Shown: positions 50,033 through 58,690 of the stretch, one piece after another
Layout of the letters: every line of letters starts with the position of its first letter
How positions within the stretch are numbered: position 1 is the first letter of the stretch
DNA from: Paraburkholderia phenazinium
Lineage (GTDB): Bacteria; Pseudomonadota; Gammaproteobacteria; Burkholderiales; Burkholderiaceae
Length of the DNA: 64,000 nucleotides
NCBI RefSeq assembly: GCF_900100735.1
Contig: NZ_FNCJ01000004.1
Coordinates: forward strand, 126,019-190,018
Reading direction: 5' to 3'
Notes under the pieces: model-generated
Databases searched by the model: none
Seen by the model: the letters and a program-made list of their open reading frames with translations, nothing else
What the model was told of the DNA's origin: nothing
Program-made: the position numbers and the translations under genes

Positions 50033-50824
50033 TCAGCGGAACCTATTCTTCCATTCACGCAACAGTGTGAACGCGGTCAAACGATCGGGCACCGTTTCAT
50101 GCAACTGTTCGACAAGCGTCGTGTGGATCGCCGGGCTATCGGCCCTTAAAAACGGGTTCACCGCCCGCTCGTGGGCGATAGTCGTGGGCAGAGTGGGCAC
50201 GCCGCGCTCGCGCAGCTCGCTCGCTTCGGCGCACCACGCCTGCAGATCCGCGTTGCCCGGCTCGCAGGCAAGTGCGAAGCGGATGTTCGACAGCGTGTAC
50301 TCGTGCGCACAGTGCACCTGGGTCGCGCCAGGCAGCGCCGCAAGTTCGTCCAGCGACGCCAGCATCTGCGCCGGCGTGCCCTCGAACAGCCGGCCACAGC
50401 CGCACGCGAACAGCGTGTCGCCACAAAATACGTGTGGGGTGCCGGCCGGATCGGCCGCCTGGAAGTAGGCAATATGGCCACGCGTATGGCCGGGCACGTC
50501 GAGCACGCTCAGTTCGAGCGCCGGCTCGGCGATGCTCACCCGGTCGCCGCTTTTCAAACGGTAAGTCAGATGCTCGATCGCCTCGCCGGCCGGCCCATAG
50601 ACGGGCACATCCTGGCCATTCAGCAGATCGGCCACCCCGCCGACGTGGTCTTGGTGATGGTGCGTGAGTAAAATAGCGCTCAACCGCCAGCCCCGTTTCG
50701 CCAGATAGGCGCGAACCGGAGCGGCCTCACCCGGATCGACGGCCACCGCATGGCGACCGTCCGACACGAGCCAGATGTAATTGTCTTCAAACGCCGGGAC
50801 GGGGACGTACTCGAGCGCATTCAT
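50033..50824 (-). CDS. gloB: hydroxyacylglutathione hydrolase (glyoxalase II)
   Basis: A 263-residue metallo-beta-lactamase-fold enzyme that hydrolyses S-lactoylglutathione to lactate and glutathione. The metal motif THHHQDHVGG is at about residues 55-64, and PGHTRGHIAYF, GDTLFACGCGRLFEG and CAHEYTLSNIRFA supply further ligands. It is divergent from the methyltransferase-rnhA-dnaQ run with only 19 bp between starts, the usual arrangement in Burkholderia. Confidence 0.96.
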   Translation of the reverse strand: MNALEYVPVPAFEDNYIWLVSDGRHAVAVDPGEAAPVRAYLAKRGWRLSAILLTHHHQDHVGGVADLLNGQDVPVYGPAGEAIEHLTYRLKSGDRVSIAEPALELSVLDVPGHTRGHIAYFQAADPAGTPHVFCGDTLFACGCGRLFEGTPAQMLASLDELAALPGATQVHCAHEYTLSNIRFALACEPGNADLQAWCAEASELRERGVPTLPTTIAHERAVNPFLRADSPAIHTTLVEQLHETVPDRLTAFTLLREWKNRFR

Positions 50825-50843
50825 AGGCGACGCAATCTTTAAT

Positions 50844-51659
50844 ATGTCTGACCGAACGATTATAGACTGGCCCGCCTGGACCGATTCGCCACCCGGACGT
50901 TACGTGCTGGAATGGGAACAGGCGCAGCTCGACCGCGTGGTGTCGGACGTGTTCGGCTACCACGCGCTGCAGCTCGGCCTGCCGCAGCTCGATGCGCTGC
51001 GCGAGAACCGCATGCCGTGCCGGGGCCTCGTGCTCGACGCCGCCAGCGGCGCGAGCGCGCCTTATGAATTCCCGCGCGCGTCGGGCGCCGCCGCGCCCGA
51101 AAAACATGCGCCGCCGGGCCGCAGCGTGGTCTGGTGCGACCTGCTGGACCTGCCGTTCGAGGCACAAAGCGTCGACCTCATTGTGATGCCGCATACGCTC
51201 GAGTTCACGAGCGACCCGCACCGGTTGCTGCGTGAGGCCGAGCGGGTGCTGATGCCGGAAGGCCAGCTGATCATTCTCGGCTTCAATTCGCTATCGCTGT
51301 GGGGCGCCCGGCAATCGGTCGGCAAGGTAACGGGGCGGCCGTTCGTGCCGGCTGCACACGACCTGATTGCATTCACCCGTTTGAAGGACTGGATTAAACT
51401 GCTCGGCTTCGACCTTGAACGGGGACGCTTCGGCTGCTATCGTCCGCCCCTCGTCAGCGATCAGTGGCTCGCGCGCTATAGCTTCATGGAAGCTGCCGGC
51501 GACCGCTGGTGGCCGATCTTCGGCGCCACCTACATGGTGAAGGCAATCAAGCGCGTGCGCGGCATGCGTCTGATCGGCCCAGTGAAGGTGAAAAAGCCCG
51601 TGCTTGCTGCGGGCCTCGCCCCTGCCGCCACCCCGAACACACGCAATCAGAGAAAATGA
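50844..51659 (+). CDS. class I SAM-dependent methyltransferase
   Basis: A 271-residue methyltransferase-fold protein. The SAM-binding motif I is [12 protein letters not shown], followed by the post-motif [20 protein letters not shown] and [18 protein letters not shown]. The C-terminal part ([20 protein letters not shown]) is typical of a beta/gamma-proteobacterial group beside gloB. Substrate unknown. Its stop overlaps the rnhA start (ATGA), and it shares a tight divergent promoter with gloB. Confidence 0.88.
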   Translation: MSDRTIIDWPAWTDSPPGRYVLEWEQAQLDRVVSDVFGYHALQLGLPQLDALRENRMPCRGLVLDAASGASAPYEFPRASGAAAPEKHAPPGRSVVWCDLLDLPFEAQSVDLIVMPHTLEFTSDPHRLLREAERVLMPEGQLIILGFNSLSLWGARQSVGKVTGRPFVPAAHDLIAFTRLKDWIKLLGFDLERGRFGCYRPPLVSDQWLARYSFMEAAGDRWWPIFGATYMVKAIKRVRGMRLIGPVKVKKPVLAAGLAPAATPNTRNQRK

Positions 51660-52102
51660 CTTCCGACCTCATCGACATTTATACCGACGGCGCCTGCAAG
51701 GGCAATCCAGGCCCCGGCGGCTGGGGCGCACTGCTGCGCTTCGGCGCGCAGGAAAAAGAAATGTTCGGCGGCGAAGCGAACACGACCAACAACCGCATGG
51801 AGCTGATGGCGGTGATCGCCGCGCTCGAAGCGTTGAAGCGGCCTTGCAAGGCCGTGGTGCACACCGACTCGCAATACGTCCAGAAAGGAATCAGCGAATG
51901 GATCCACGGCTGGAAGAAGAAAAACTGGATGACCGCGGCGAAGACGCCGGTGAAAAACGCCGATCTGTGGAAGCGGCTCGATTCGGCCGTTCAGCAGCAT
52001 GAGATCGAGTGGCGCTGGGTGAAGGGTCACGCAGGACATCCGGAGAATGAACGTGCGGATGCGCTGGCTAATCGCGGAGTCGCTTCGCTGGCGGAGATGT
52101 GA
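51656..52102 (+). CDS. rnhA: ribonuclease HI
   Basis: A 148-residue RNase HI, which degrades RNA in RNA-DNA hybrids. The catalytic carboxylates are Asp11 ([12 protein letters not shown]), Glu49 (NRMELMAV), Asp71 (VHTDSQYV) and the Asp of NERADALA, with His in KGHAGHPEN. It overlaps the methyltransferase gene by 4 bp and precedes dnaQ; rnhA-dnaQ adjacency is conserved widely. Confidence 0.97.
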   Translation: MTSDLIDIYTDGACKGNPGPGGWGALLRFGAQEKEMFGGEANTTNNRMELMAVIAALEALKRPCKAVVHTDSQYVQKGISEWIHGWKKKNWMTAAKTPVKNADLWKRLDSAVQQHEIEWRWVKGHAGHPENERADALANRGVASLAEM

Positions 52103-52218
52103 GGCACAGGCTTGCTTGCGTGCGCTCCTCGCGAGGCTGGTTGCTTTCGCCCCTGCCTGCTGCGCGCTTCTGCCTTTTCTGTTTTTCTTAGCCAATTTTT
52201 AGAGCGGCCTAATCCGAC

Positions 52219-52953
52219 ATGCGTCAACTCATCCTCGATACCGAAACCACCGGCCTGAATGCGCGCACCGGCGACCGCATTATCGAAATCGGCTGCGTCG
52301 AGCTGGTGAACCGCCGGCTCACGGGCAACAACCTGCACTTCTATATCAACCCGGAACGCGACAGCGATCCGGGCGCATTGGCAGTCCACGGCCTGACCAC
52401 CGAGTTTTTGAGCGACAAGCCGAAGTTCGCGGAGATCGCCAACGCGCTGCGCGACTTTATCCAGGGCGCGGATCTGATCATCCATAACGCGCCGTTCGAT
52501 ATCGGCTTTCTCGATGCTGAATTTGCCTTGCTCGGCTTGCCGTCGTTTAGCTCGCAGTGCGGCGAGGTAATCGATACGCTCGTGCGCGCCAAGGCGATGT
52601 TCCCCGGCAAGCGCAATTCGCTGGATGCGCTGTGCGACCGCTTCGGCATCAGCAATGCGCACCGCACGCTGCACGGCGCGTTGCTCGACTCGGAGTTGCT
52701 CGCTGAGGTCTACCTGGCGATGACGCGTGGGCAAGAGAGCCTGGTTATCGACATGCTGGGTGAATCGTCAGCGGGCGGTGGCGAGCATGCGCCGCGGGTC
52801 GCGCTTAGCTCGATCGAACTGCCGGTGATCGTTGCCAGCGAGGAGGAAATCGCCGCCCATCAGGCCGTGCTCGATGGCCTCGACAAGGCGGTCAAGGGGA
52901 CGAGCGTGTGGCGTCTTCAACCCGTCGCGACCGCCGATGAGCAAAGTGCTTAA
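52219..52953 (+). CDS. dnaQ: DNA polymerase III epsilon subunit (3'-5' exonuclease)
   Basis: A 244-residue proofreading subunit. Exo I is ILDTETTGLN with Asp7 and Glu9, exo II lies in LIIHNAPFDIGFLDAEF, and exo III in HRTLHGALLDSELLAEVYL, with the catalytic His and Asp. A flexible C-terminal tail, expected to bind the polymerase alpha subunit, follows. It lies 116 bp after rnhA. Confidence 0.97.
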   Translation: MRQLILDTETTGLNARTGDRIIEIGCVELVNRRLTGNNLHFYINPERDSDPGALAVHGLTTEFLSDKPKFAEIANALRDFIQGADLIIHNAPFDIGFLDAEFALLGLPSFSSQCGEVIDTLVRAKAMFPGKRNSLDALCDRFGISNAHRTLHGALLDSELLAEVYLAMTRGQESLVIDMLGESSAGGGEHAPRVALSSIELPVIVASEEEIAAHQAVLDGLDKAVKGTSVWRLQPVATADEQSA

Positions 52954-53001
52954 AAAGTACTTTACGAGTCGAAGATCCTCTGACATAATCTCAATCTCTT
53001 C

Positions 53002-53076
53002 GGGTGGTTAGCTCAGCGGTAGAGCACTGCCTTCACACGGCAGGGGTCACAGGTTCAATCCCTGTACCACCCACCA
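53002..53076 (+). tRNA. tRNA-Val(CAC)
   Basis: A complete cloverleaf with acceptor GGGTGGT and ACCACCC, D arm GCTCAGCGGTAGAGC, anticodon loop TTCACAC with anticodon CAC, T arm ACAGGTTCAATCCCTGT and encoded CCA. A terminator follows about 20 bp later. Confidence 0.97.
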
Positions 53077-53097
53077 GATTCGCGTGACCCGCAAGAG

Positions 53098-53134
53098 AAA
53101 AGGCCCTCAGACGAAAGTCTCAGGGCCTTTTTGT
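53098..53134 (+). terminator. terminator after tRNA-Val
   Basis: AAAGGCCCTCAGAC and GTCTCAGGGCCTTT pair with one mismatch around a GAAA-type loop, followed by TTTG. It ends the tRNA transcript. Confidence 0.85.
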
Positions 53135-53159
53135 TTGGTGCTCCTCCGGGACTTCAGAT

Positions 53160-53519
53160 TCATCCGTGGGCATGCCGCTTTTTCTCGTCCGCGATGTCCT
53201 CGAGCATTCTCCGCAGCTTCGGGAGCACGTCAGTTGCCACCTCCATTTTCTGGAGTGCAGCGATCGCCTCCTTTTCTTTCGTGTCCCTCCCCTCGATGCT
53301 CAGGTGCTGCAGCAACAGCAGAAGTACATCCTCGATTCGACCGAGCTGCTTGCCGTAGCTCGCCACGTCCAGCGCGGCTTTCTCGACGGCCGGATTGGAC
53401 GAGTTGCCCAGATTGACCGTGTAGGAGCCGACCTGGCTGCCGAGCATCGGGAAGTAAGGCATGAATGGGCTAATTGCCTGGGTGACGGGACCGGACAGGG
53501 GCAGGTTGACGGCGGCCAT
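53160..53519 (-). CDS. hypothetical protein with helical C-terminus
   Basis: A 119-residue protein with GGAGG 6 bases before its ATG. The N-terminal part (VNLPLSGPVTQAISPFMPYF) is hydrophobic and proline-rich. The C-terminal part from about residue 45 is amphipathic helix, with LGRIEDVLLLLLQHLS and EKEAIAALQKMEVATDVLPK. No signal peptide or recognised motif. It converges on tRNA-Val; whether this is an accessory insertion is open, as no direct repeat of the tRNA 3' end was found. Confidence 0.7.
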   Translation of the reverse strand: MAAVNLPLSGPVTQAISPFMPYFPMLGSQVGSYTVNLGNSSNPAVEKAALDVASYGKQLGRIEDVLLLLLQHLSIEGRDTKEKEAIAALQKMEVATDVLPKLRRMLEDIADEKKRHAHG

Positions 53520-54013
53520 CGGATACCTCCATCTCTATGTCTGATGATGGACATTATCAAATCTAAAAACCTTCTAGATATTCCGCTAACTGAAGCTATG
53601 CAGCGCACGACTGGAAAACCGCGATGAACCAATTCGCATTTTCCGTCCACCGCCCTAAAACACTCTCCCCCATTCGTCGTACCAATTCAACCACATCCTC
53701 ACATCGCGCGCTTGCTATCGCGATAAAGCCGCTATATATTCGAACTTCGGACATCAGCTCCGATCGACATCTTCTTCACTTCACTCAACACTAAAGGGAG
53801 GCATCACATGTTGTTCAGCGTGCACATTGCCACCCTTAACGTGGCCTCGCGACCGTAACCAGTCGCCAACGCAGGTCCGCCATTTCGGCAAGCCTGCGCA
53901 TTTTCCAGACGGTCTCACACTAGCTCGCCAGGTCTTTCTGGCCCGCTTCGGCTGTCTATTCCTATTGCTCCTGAATGGAATCCCGGGGTCTCTACGTCCC
54001 CAGGCCGTGACCA
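53520..54013. other. upstream region of the ABC exporter
   Basis: A 494-bp gap of somewhat lower G+C. It contains a possible leader peptide ORF (separate entry) and otherwise no gene. The exporter promoter should lie within it but is not identified with confidence. Confidence 0.5.
53808..53858 (+). CDS. 16-residue leader peptide ORF, tentative
   Basis: A 17-codon frame encodes MLFSVHIATLNVASRP. It has one of the strongest ribosome binding sites in the window, AAAGGGAGG, 6 bases before the ATG. It ends 155 bp before the ABC exporter start, so it could be a leader whose translation affects the exporter. It could also be a remnant of a longer gene. Confidence 0.4.
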   Translation: MLFSVHIATLNVASRP

Positions 54014-55894
54014 ATGACTACAAAAAAACTCGACTTTCGCGGACAAGCCTTTAAGGACGTCCTCGGCTTCACCGTTCGACACTGGCGCGAACAACCTTGG
54101 CGCATCTTCGCCATCACCGGCCTCGTGCTGTTTTCGGCATTGGCCGACGTGCTCACGCCGATGTTTGCGGGGCATCTCGTCGACGCCATTGCTTCAGGCT
54201 CCGCAGGCAACCCGGCGGCCTGGCACGCTGCCGTAACTGCGTTCGCCATCCTGGCCGGACTCGGTCTCGGCGGTACCCTGCTGCGTCAGGGCGTCTACAT
54301 GAACATCATCGTGCTGACGCTCACGATGATGAGCAAGATCGCCAGCAATGCCTTTCACCGGGTGCAGCGTTTTTCGACCGACTGGCACGCCAACAGCTTT
54401 GCCGGCTCGACGGTGCGCAAGATTACGCGCGGCATGTGGGCGCTCGACATCCTCAACGACACGCTGCTGATCGCGCTGTTTCCGTCGCTCGTCATGCTGG
54501 TGGGTTCCACCGTACTGCTGGGCGTGCGCTGGCCGTTGATGGGCGCGGTCGTGGGTCTCGGCTCCGTGCTCTATATCGCGGTGACGGCCATGCTGTCGCT
54601 CGGCTTCGTCGCGCCTGCCGCGCGTCTCGCCAACATGTGGGATACCAAAATGGGCGGCGTGCTGGCCGATGCGGTGAGTTGCAATGCCGTCGTCAAGGCA
54701 TTTGGCGCCGAAGCACGCGAAGAAGTCTTGCTCGCCCGCATCATCGCGAAGTGGCGTCATCGCACCAAACGCACCTGGGTGCGCGGCACGCTCAATGGTG
54801 GCGTGCAAGGCGGCATGCTGGTGTTGATCCAGGCATCGATCCTCGGTGCAGCGCTGTTCCTGTGGGCTCGCGGCCAGGCCAGCGTGGGCGACATCACGTT
54901 CGCGTTGACGATGTTCTTCATGTTGCAGGGCTATCTGCGCGAAGTGGGCATGCATATCCGCAACCTGCAGCGCTCGGTCAACGATATGGAAGAACTGGTG
55001 GCGCTCGAGAAGCAGCACCTCGGTATCGAGGACAAACCGGGTGCCCGGCCGATCAAGATCGACAAGGGCGAGATCCGCTTCGAGCAAGTCACGTTCCACT
55101 ATGGCTCGCTTGCGACGCCGCTGTACGACAACTTCTCGGTGCGCATTGCGCCGGGGGAACGCGTGGGTCTGGTGGGACATTCTGGTTCGGGCAAGACGAC
55201 GTTCATCAAGCTGATCCAGCGGCTCTACGACGTCAACGGTGGCCGCATCACGATCGACGGGCAAGACATCGCTCTGGTCAGCCAGGCGTCGTTGCGCAGC
55301 CAGATCGCCATTGTCCAGCAGGAGCCGGTGCTGTTTCACCGCACGCTGGCCGAGAACATCGCCTACGCCCGTCCCGGCGCGACTCGCGCCGAGATCGAAC
55401 GGGCCGCGAAGCTCGCCAGCGCCCATGACTTCATCGTGACGCTGCCGAACGGCTACGACACGCTGGTGGGCGAGCGCGGCGTCAAGCTCTCGGGCGGCGA
55501 GCGTCAGCGTGTGGCGATTGCGCGGGCGTTCCTCGCGGACGCGCCGATCCTGATTCTGGACGAGGCCACCTCGAGCCTCGACAGCGAAAGTGAGGTGCTG
55601 ATCCAGCAAGCGATGGAACGGCTGATGGTAGGACGCACGACGCTCGTCGTCGCGCACCGGCTGTCGACTGTGCGGGCGCTGGACCGGCTGCTGGTGCTCG
55701 ATAAGGGCAAGGTCATCGAGGAAGGCAGCCACGAAGCGCTGATCCAGCTCGAGAAAGGCTTGTACCGCAGGCTGTTCGAGCGCCAGGCGCTGGAGTTGAT
55801 CAAAGGCCTGTCCGATCCGGACGTGGCGAGGCGTACGGCGCCTGGCGCCGGCGCGAAGCAGGTCGACGACTCGGAAATGCTGGTGGACGAGTAA
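54014..55894 (+). CDS. ABC exporter, fused permease-ATPase (MsbA/LmrA type)
   Basis: A 626-residue half-transporter. Residues about 25-325 form six transmembrane helices; the ATPase follows with Walker A GHSGSGKTTF, signature LSGGERQRVAIARA and Walker B ILILDEATSSLDSESE. It should work as a homodimer and export a lipid or drug. The substrate is unknown. It precedes the TetR gene on the same strand, separated by a 12-bp perfect hairpin, so it is probably a separate transcript. Confidence 0.92.
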   Translation: MTTKKLDFRGQAFKDVLGFTVRHWREQPWRIFAITGLVLFSALADVLTPMFAGHLVDAIASGSAGNPAAWHAAVTAFAILAGLGLGGTLLRQGVYMNIIVLTLTMMSKIASNAFHRVQRFSTDWHANSFAGSTVRKITRGMWALDILNDTLLIALFPSLVMLVGSTVLLGVRWPLMGAVVGLGSVLYIAVTAMLSLGFVAPAARLANMWDTKMGGVLADAVSCNAVVKAFGAEAREEVLLARIIAKWRHRTKRTWVRGTLNGGVQGGMLVLIQASILGAALFLWARGQASVGDITFALTMFFMLQGYLREVGMHIRNLQRSVNDMEELVALEKQHLGIEDKPGARPIKIDKGEIRFEQVTFHYGSLATPLYDNFSVRIAPGERVGLVGHSGSGKTTFIKLIQRLYDVNGGRITIDGQDIALVSQASLRSQIAIVQQEPVLFHRTLAENIAYARPGATRAEIERAAKLASAHDFIVTLPNGYDTLVGERGVKLSGGERQRVAIARAFLADAPILILDEATSSLDSESEVLIQQAMERLMVGRTTLVVAHRLSTVRALDRLLVLDKGKVIEEGSHEALIQLEKGLYRRLFERQALELIKGLSDPDVARRTAPGAGAKQVDDSEMLVDE

Positions 55895-55904
55895 GCGGCC
55901 GGGA

Positions 55905-55932
55905 GGGGCGGGGGCCGTATGGCCCCCGCCCC
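55905..55932 (+). terminator. hairpin after the ABC exporter
   Basis: GGGGCGGGGGCC and GGCCCCCGCCCC form a perfect 12-bp stem around GTAT. A T-rich stretch follows at some distance. It separates the exporter from the TetR promoter 27 bp downstream. Confidence 0.65.
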
Positions 55933-55958
55933 TTCACAAACTATTTTTCATCTCCTGC

Positions 55959-55987
55959 TTGACAATCTATCTACCAGTAGATACAGT
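55959..55987 (+). promoter_or_regulatory. TetR gene promoter with operator O1
   Basis: A consensus -35 TTGACA (55959-55964) and TACAGT (55982-55987) are 17 bp apart. The spacer and part of the -10 are filled by CTATCTACCAGTAGATAC (55967-55984), which matches two further operators downstream. Binding there would block RNA polymerase, so autorepression is likely. Confidence 0.75.
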
Positions 55988-55994
55988 TCAGTCC

Positions 55995-56561
55995 ATGGAA
56001 ACGACAACGACAGTTCGCGAACAGATTCTGGACCACGCAGTCACACTCATCATGCTGCGCGGCTACAACGGTTTTAGTTACCGTGATCTGTCAGGCCTGG
56101 TCGGCGTAAAGACCTCGAGCATCCACTACTACTTTCCGTCGAAAGACGATCTGGTGCTGGAAGCGGTCAACGAGTACAGCAAAGAGGTACTGAACGCCCT
56201 CCATGGTATCGACACTTCGTTGCCGGCCGACGCAAAGCTCAGCAAGTACGCGAAGCTGTTCGGCAGGACCCTCGGCGACGGCAACCAGATCTGCTTGTGC
56301 GGCATGCTGGCTGCGGACATCGAGTCACTGCCCGACAACATCCGGCAAGCGGTGCAGGCGTTTTTCAAGGCCAACGAAACCTGGCTGGCGAAGGTTCTGA
56401 CGCAAGGTGCGCAGGAAAAAACGCTGGCGGTGAACGGCAAGCCGGAAAACGCGGCTCGCGCGCTCTACGCGGCCTTTCAGGGCAGCGTGTTGGCGAGCAG
56501 GTTGTTTCACACCAAGGCTCGACTCGAAGATGTCGAAGCTTCGGTGAGGATTGCGCGATAA
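55995..56561 (+). CDS. TetR-family regulator with CxC pair
   Basis: A 188-residue TetR regulator. The helix-turn-helix covers about residues 9-52 (GYNGFSYRDLSGLVGVKTSS then IHYYFPSKDDL). The ligand domain contains Cys100 and Cys102 in QICLCGMLAAD. That position recalls the redox-active Cys106 of NemR, so thiol sensing is a reasonable guess. I start at METTTTVREQ; an upstream GTG/ATG frame would lie inside the promoter. It is followed by two more operator copies and by the ohr-like gene. Confidence 0.85.
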   Translation: METTTTVREQILDHAVTLIMLRGYNGFSYRDLSGLVGVKTSSIHYYFPSKDDLVLEAVNEYSKEVLNALHGIDTSLPADAKLSKYAKLFGRTLGDGNQICLCGMLAADIESLPDNIRQAVQAFFKANETWLAKVLTQGAQEKTLAVNGKPENAARALYAAFQGSVLASRLFHTKARLEDVEASVRIAR

Positions 56562-56606
56562 ACGCAGTCGAACGAGAGGTGGTACGCCACCTCTTTATTT
56601 GGCTCG

Positions 56607-56634
56607 CCAATCTATCTTTGAGTAGATAGATTGG
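56607..56634. promoter_or_regulatory. operator O2, perfect 11-bp inverted repeat
   Basis: CCAATCTATCT and AGATAGATTGG are exact reverse complements 6 bp apart. The core CTATCTTTGAGTAGATAG (56612-56629) matches O1 and O3 at 15 or more of 18 positions. It lies between the TetR gene and ohr. Confidence 0.75.
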
Positions 56635-56677
56635 CAGCAGAAGTGAAATAGAAACACCCATTGTTGTACCGGCAAAT

Positions 56678-56695
56678 CTATCTAGTAGTAGATAG
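56678..56695. promoter_or_regulatory. operator O3 upstream of the ohr-like gene
   Basis: CTATCTAGTAGTAGATAG has perfect 7-bp arms around GTAG and matches O1 and O2. It lies 40 bp before the ohr start. The O2 and O3 cores are 66 bp apart start to start, close to six helical turns. Confidence 0.75.
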
Positions 56696-56735
56696 CAAAA
56701 CTTAAGCAACTCAACCTCTTTAAAGGAGTTTCATC

Positions 56736-57161
56736 ATGTCCCTCGAAAAAGTTCTCTACCGCGCTCATGCCCACGCAACCGGCGGCCGTGACGGCCGTGC
56801 CGTGGTGCCCGCAGGCAACCTCGAGTTCAAGCTGACCACGCCGAAAGAACTGGGCGGTGCGGGTGGCGAAGGCGCCAACCCGGAACAACTGTTCGCCGCC
56901 GGCTACAGCGCGTGTTTCCTCGGCGCCATGAAGTTCGTCGCCGCACGCGACAAGATCGCCATCCCGGCGGACGTCTCGATTGACGGCAGTGTCGGCATCG
57001 GCGCGATCCCGAACGGCTTCGGCATCGAAGTCGAACTGAAGATTTCGCTGCCCGGCATGGCGCGTGAGGCAGCGCAAACGCTGGTCGAGAAGGCCCACAT
57101 CGTGTGCCCGTACTCGAACGCGACGCGCGGCAACATCGACGTCACGTTGACGATCGCCTAA
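56736..57161 (+). CDS. organic hydroperoxide resistance protein (Ohr/OsmC family)
   Basis: A 141-residue Ohr-type thiol peroxidase that reduces organic hydroperoxides. The two redox cysteines are Cys60 in [13 protein letters not shown] and Cys124 in [13 protein letters not shown]; Arg18 and Glu50 are the expected activating residues. AAGGAG lies 6 bases upstream. Ohr genes are usually controlled by the MarR-type OhrR; here the adjacent TetR protein and its operators take that place. The alpha/beta hydrolase follows after 41 bp, probably in one operon. Confidence 0.92.
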   Translation: MSLEKVLYRAHAHATGGRDGRAVVPAGNLEFKLTTPKELGGAGGEGANPEQLFAAGYSACFLGAMKFVAARDKIAIPADVSIDGSVGIGAIPNGFGIEVELKISLPGMAREAAQTLVEKAHIVCPYSNATRGNIDVTLTIA

Positions 57162-57202
57162 CCCACAACACAACCAACTAACCACATAGACCGGAAGCCA
57201 TC

Positions 57203-58231
57203 ATGAAGACCTTCAAGCCCCTGCTGCTCGCCGTTGCTCTCGCCGCCAGCACAAGCTTCGCAACCGCTGCTACGCCGGCTGCCCCCGCCACGCCCGACCA
57301 GGTGACAAGCCAGTTCCTCCACGCGCTTAACAGCGGCACTGGACCGGCAATCAACACGTTGACCCCGGCGCAAGCGCGCCAGGTGCTGGCCGGCGCACAG
57401 AGCGGCGTCAAGGTCGACCTGTCGGGTATCGACGTGTCGAACAAGACGATCGAGCAAGACGGTATCAGCGTGCCGATCACGATCGTGCGGCCGCAGGGGG
57501 TGACGGGTACATCGCCGGTCTTCATGTTCTTCCACGGCGGCGGCTGGATCCTTGGCGACTTCCCGACTCACGAGCGTCTGGTGCGCGACCTCGTCGTGCA
57601 ATCCGGTGCGGTGGCGGTGTTCGTCAACTACACGCCGTCGCCCGAAGCGCGCTATCCGGTGGCAATCAACCAGGCGTACGCAGCAACCAAGTGGGTCGCG
57701 GCACATGGCAGTGAGATCGGTGTCGACGGCAGCCGTCTCGCGGTGGTCGGCAATAGCGTGGGCGGCAACATGGCGGCGGTCGTGGCGTTGATGGCCAAAG
57801 ACAAGCAAGGCCCCGCGATCCGCTTTCAAGGTTTGATGTGGCCCGTGACGGACAACGATTTCAACGACGGTTCGTACAACGCCCATCCGGAAGGCCACTT
57901 CCTGACCCGTCCGATGATGAAGTGGTTCTGGGACGCGTACACCAAGGATCCGAAACAACGTAACGAGATTTACGCGTCGCCCTTGCGTGCTTCGCTGGAT
58001 CAGTTGAAAGGCCTGCCGCCGGCGCTGATTCAGGTCGCCCAGTTCGATGTGTTGCGCGACGAAGGAGAGGCGTACGGCCGCAAGCTCGACGCAGCGGGCG
58101 ATGAAGCGACCACGGTGCGCTACAACGGCACGATCCACGACTTCGGTTTGCTCAACGCGCTCGCCGAAGACCCGGCGACGAAAGCTGCGATCAAACAGCT
58201 CGCCAACGAGTTGCAATCGCGCCTGAAGTAA
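57203..58231 (+). CDS. secreted alpha/beta hydrolase (hormone-sensitive lipase family)
   Basis: A 342-residue esterase. A signal peptide (MKTFKPLLLAVALAASTSF, processing near ATAAT) directs it to the periplasm. The oxyanion motif FFHGGGWILGD, nucleophile motif VVGNSVGGN, acid in DVLRDEGEAY and histidine in GTIHDFGLLN define the HSL family. A periplasmic lipid or peroxidised-ester substrate would fit the Ohr context, but that is inference. Its stop codon is duplicated in a 13-bp tandem repeat. Confidence 0.9.
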   Translation: MKTFKPLLLAVALAASTSFATAATPAAPATPDQVTSQFLHALNSGTGPAINTLTPAQARQVLAGAQSGVKVDLSGIDVSNKTIEQDGISVPITIVRPQGVTGTSPVFMFFHGGGWILGDFPTHERLVRDLVVQSGAVAVFVNYTPSPEARYPVAINQAYAATKWVAAHGSEIGVDGSRLAVVGNSVGGNMAAVVALMAKDKQGPAIRFQGLMWPVTDNDFNDGSYNAHPEGHFLTRPMMKWFWDAYTKDPKQRNEIYASPLRASLDQLKGLPPALIQVAQFDVLRDEGEAYGRKLDAAGDEATTVRYNGTIHDFGLLNALAEDPATKAAIKQLANELQSRLK

Positions 58232-58251
58232 GCGCCTGAAGTAAGCGCCTG
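58219..58251 (+). repeat. 13-bp tandem repeat over the hydrolase stop codon
   Basis: GCGCCTGAAGTAA occurs twice in tandem, plus 7 bases of a third copy. The first copy ends in the hydrolase TAA stop. Confidence 0.9.
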
Positions 58252-58378
58252 GAAAGACCCTGAGAAAACCCTCTAAATCCGGCCGCGGTGCAGTCGTCAA
58301 ACCTGGACTGCGCCGCCGTCTCCCCACCGGATGCGCGCCGGACTCACGAAACATCTAACTCGCATTGGAGTAAATATC

Positions 58379-58654
58379 ATGAACCGCAATCTCATCGCAG
58401 CTCTTCTCGTCACGGCTACCGCAGCAGTAGCAGCCCCCGCATTCGCCAGCAGCGGCTACGGCCCGGCGCCCTCATATAACCCGATCGTCGGCGCTCCGGC
58501 GTCGCAACGTGGCCAGAGCGCGCAGACTGTCGCGGCCGAACAGGCCGCCTACGGTGCCGGCGGCAACGCTTACGGCGGTGTAGCGGGTGCGGTTTCGGAG
58601 TCAGGTAGCCGCGTTGGGCGCGTGAGCGGGCAAGCGCTCTTTGCGCATCGCTAA
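58379..58654 (+). CDS. small secreted Gly/Ala-rich protein
   Basis: A 91-residue protein with a signal peptide ending APAFA before SSGYGPAPSY, then a low-complexity Gly/Ala/Ser-rich body (AEQAAYGAGGNAYGGVAGAV) and a basic C-terminus. TGGAG lies about 11 bases before the ATG. It resembles small secreted proteins common in Burkholderiaceae in composition only; I do not assign a family. Confidence 0.68.
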   Translation: MNRNLIAALLVTATAAVAAPAFASSGYGPAPSYNPIVGAPASQRGQSAQTVAAEQAAYGAGGNAYGGVAGAVSESGSRVGRVSGQALFAHR

Positions 58655-58690
58655 GCAGCCCCGATGATTAGGCCGCTTACGAGATCCGGG

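Noticed and set aside
53002..53519. tRNA-Val followed by a hypothetical gene, considered as a genomic island edge
   Set aside because: No integrase and no repeat of the tRNA 3' end found in the following sequence.
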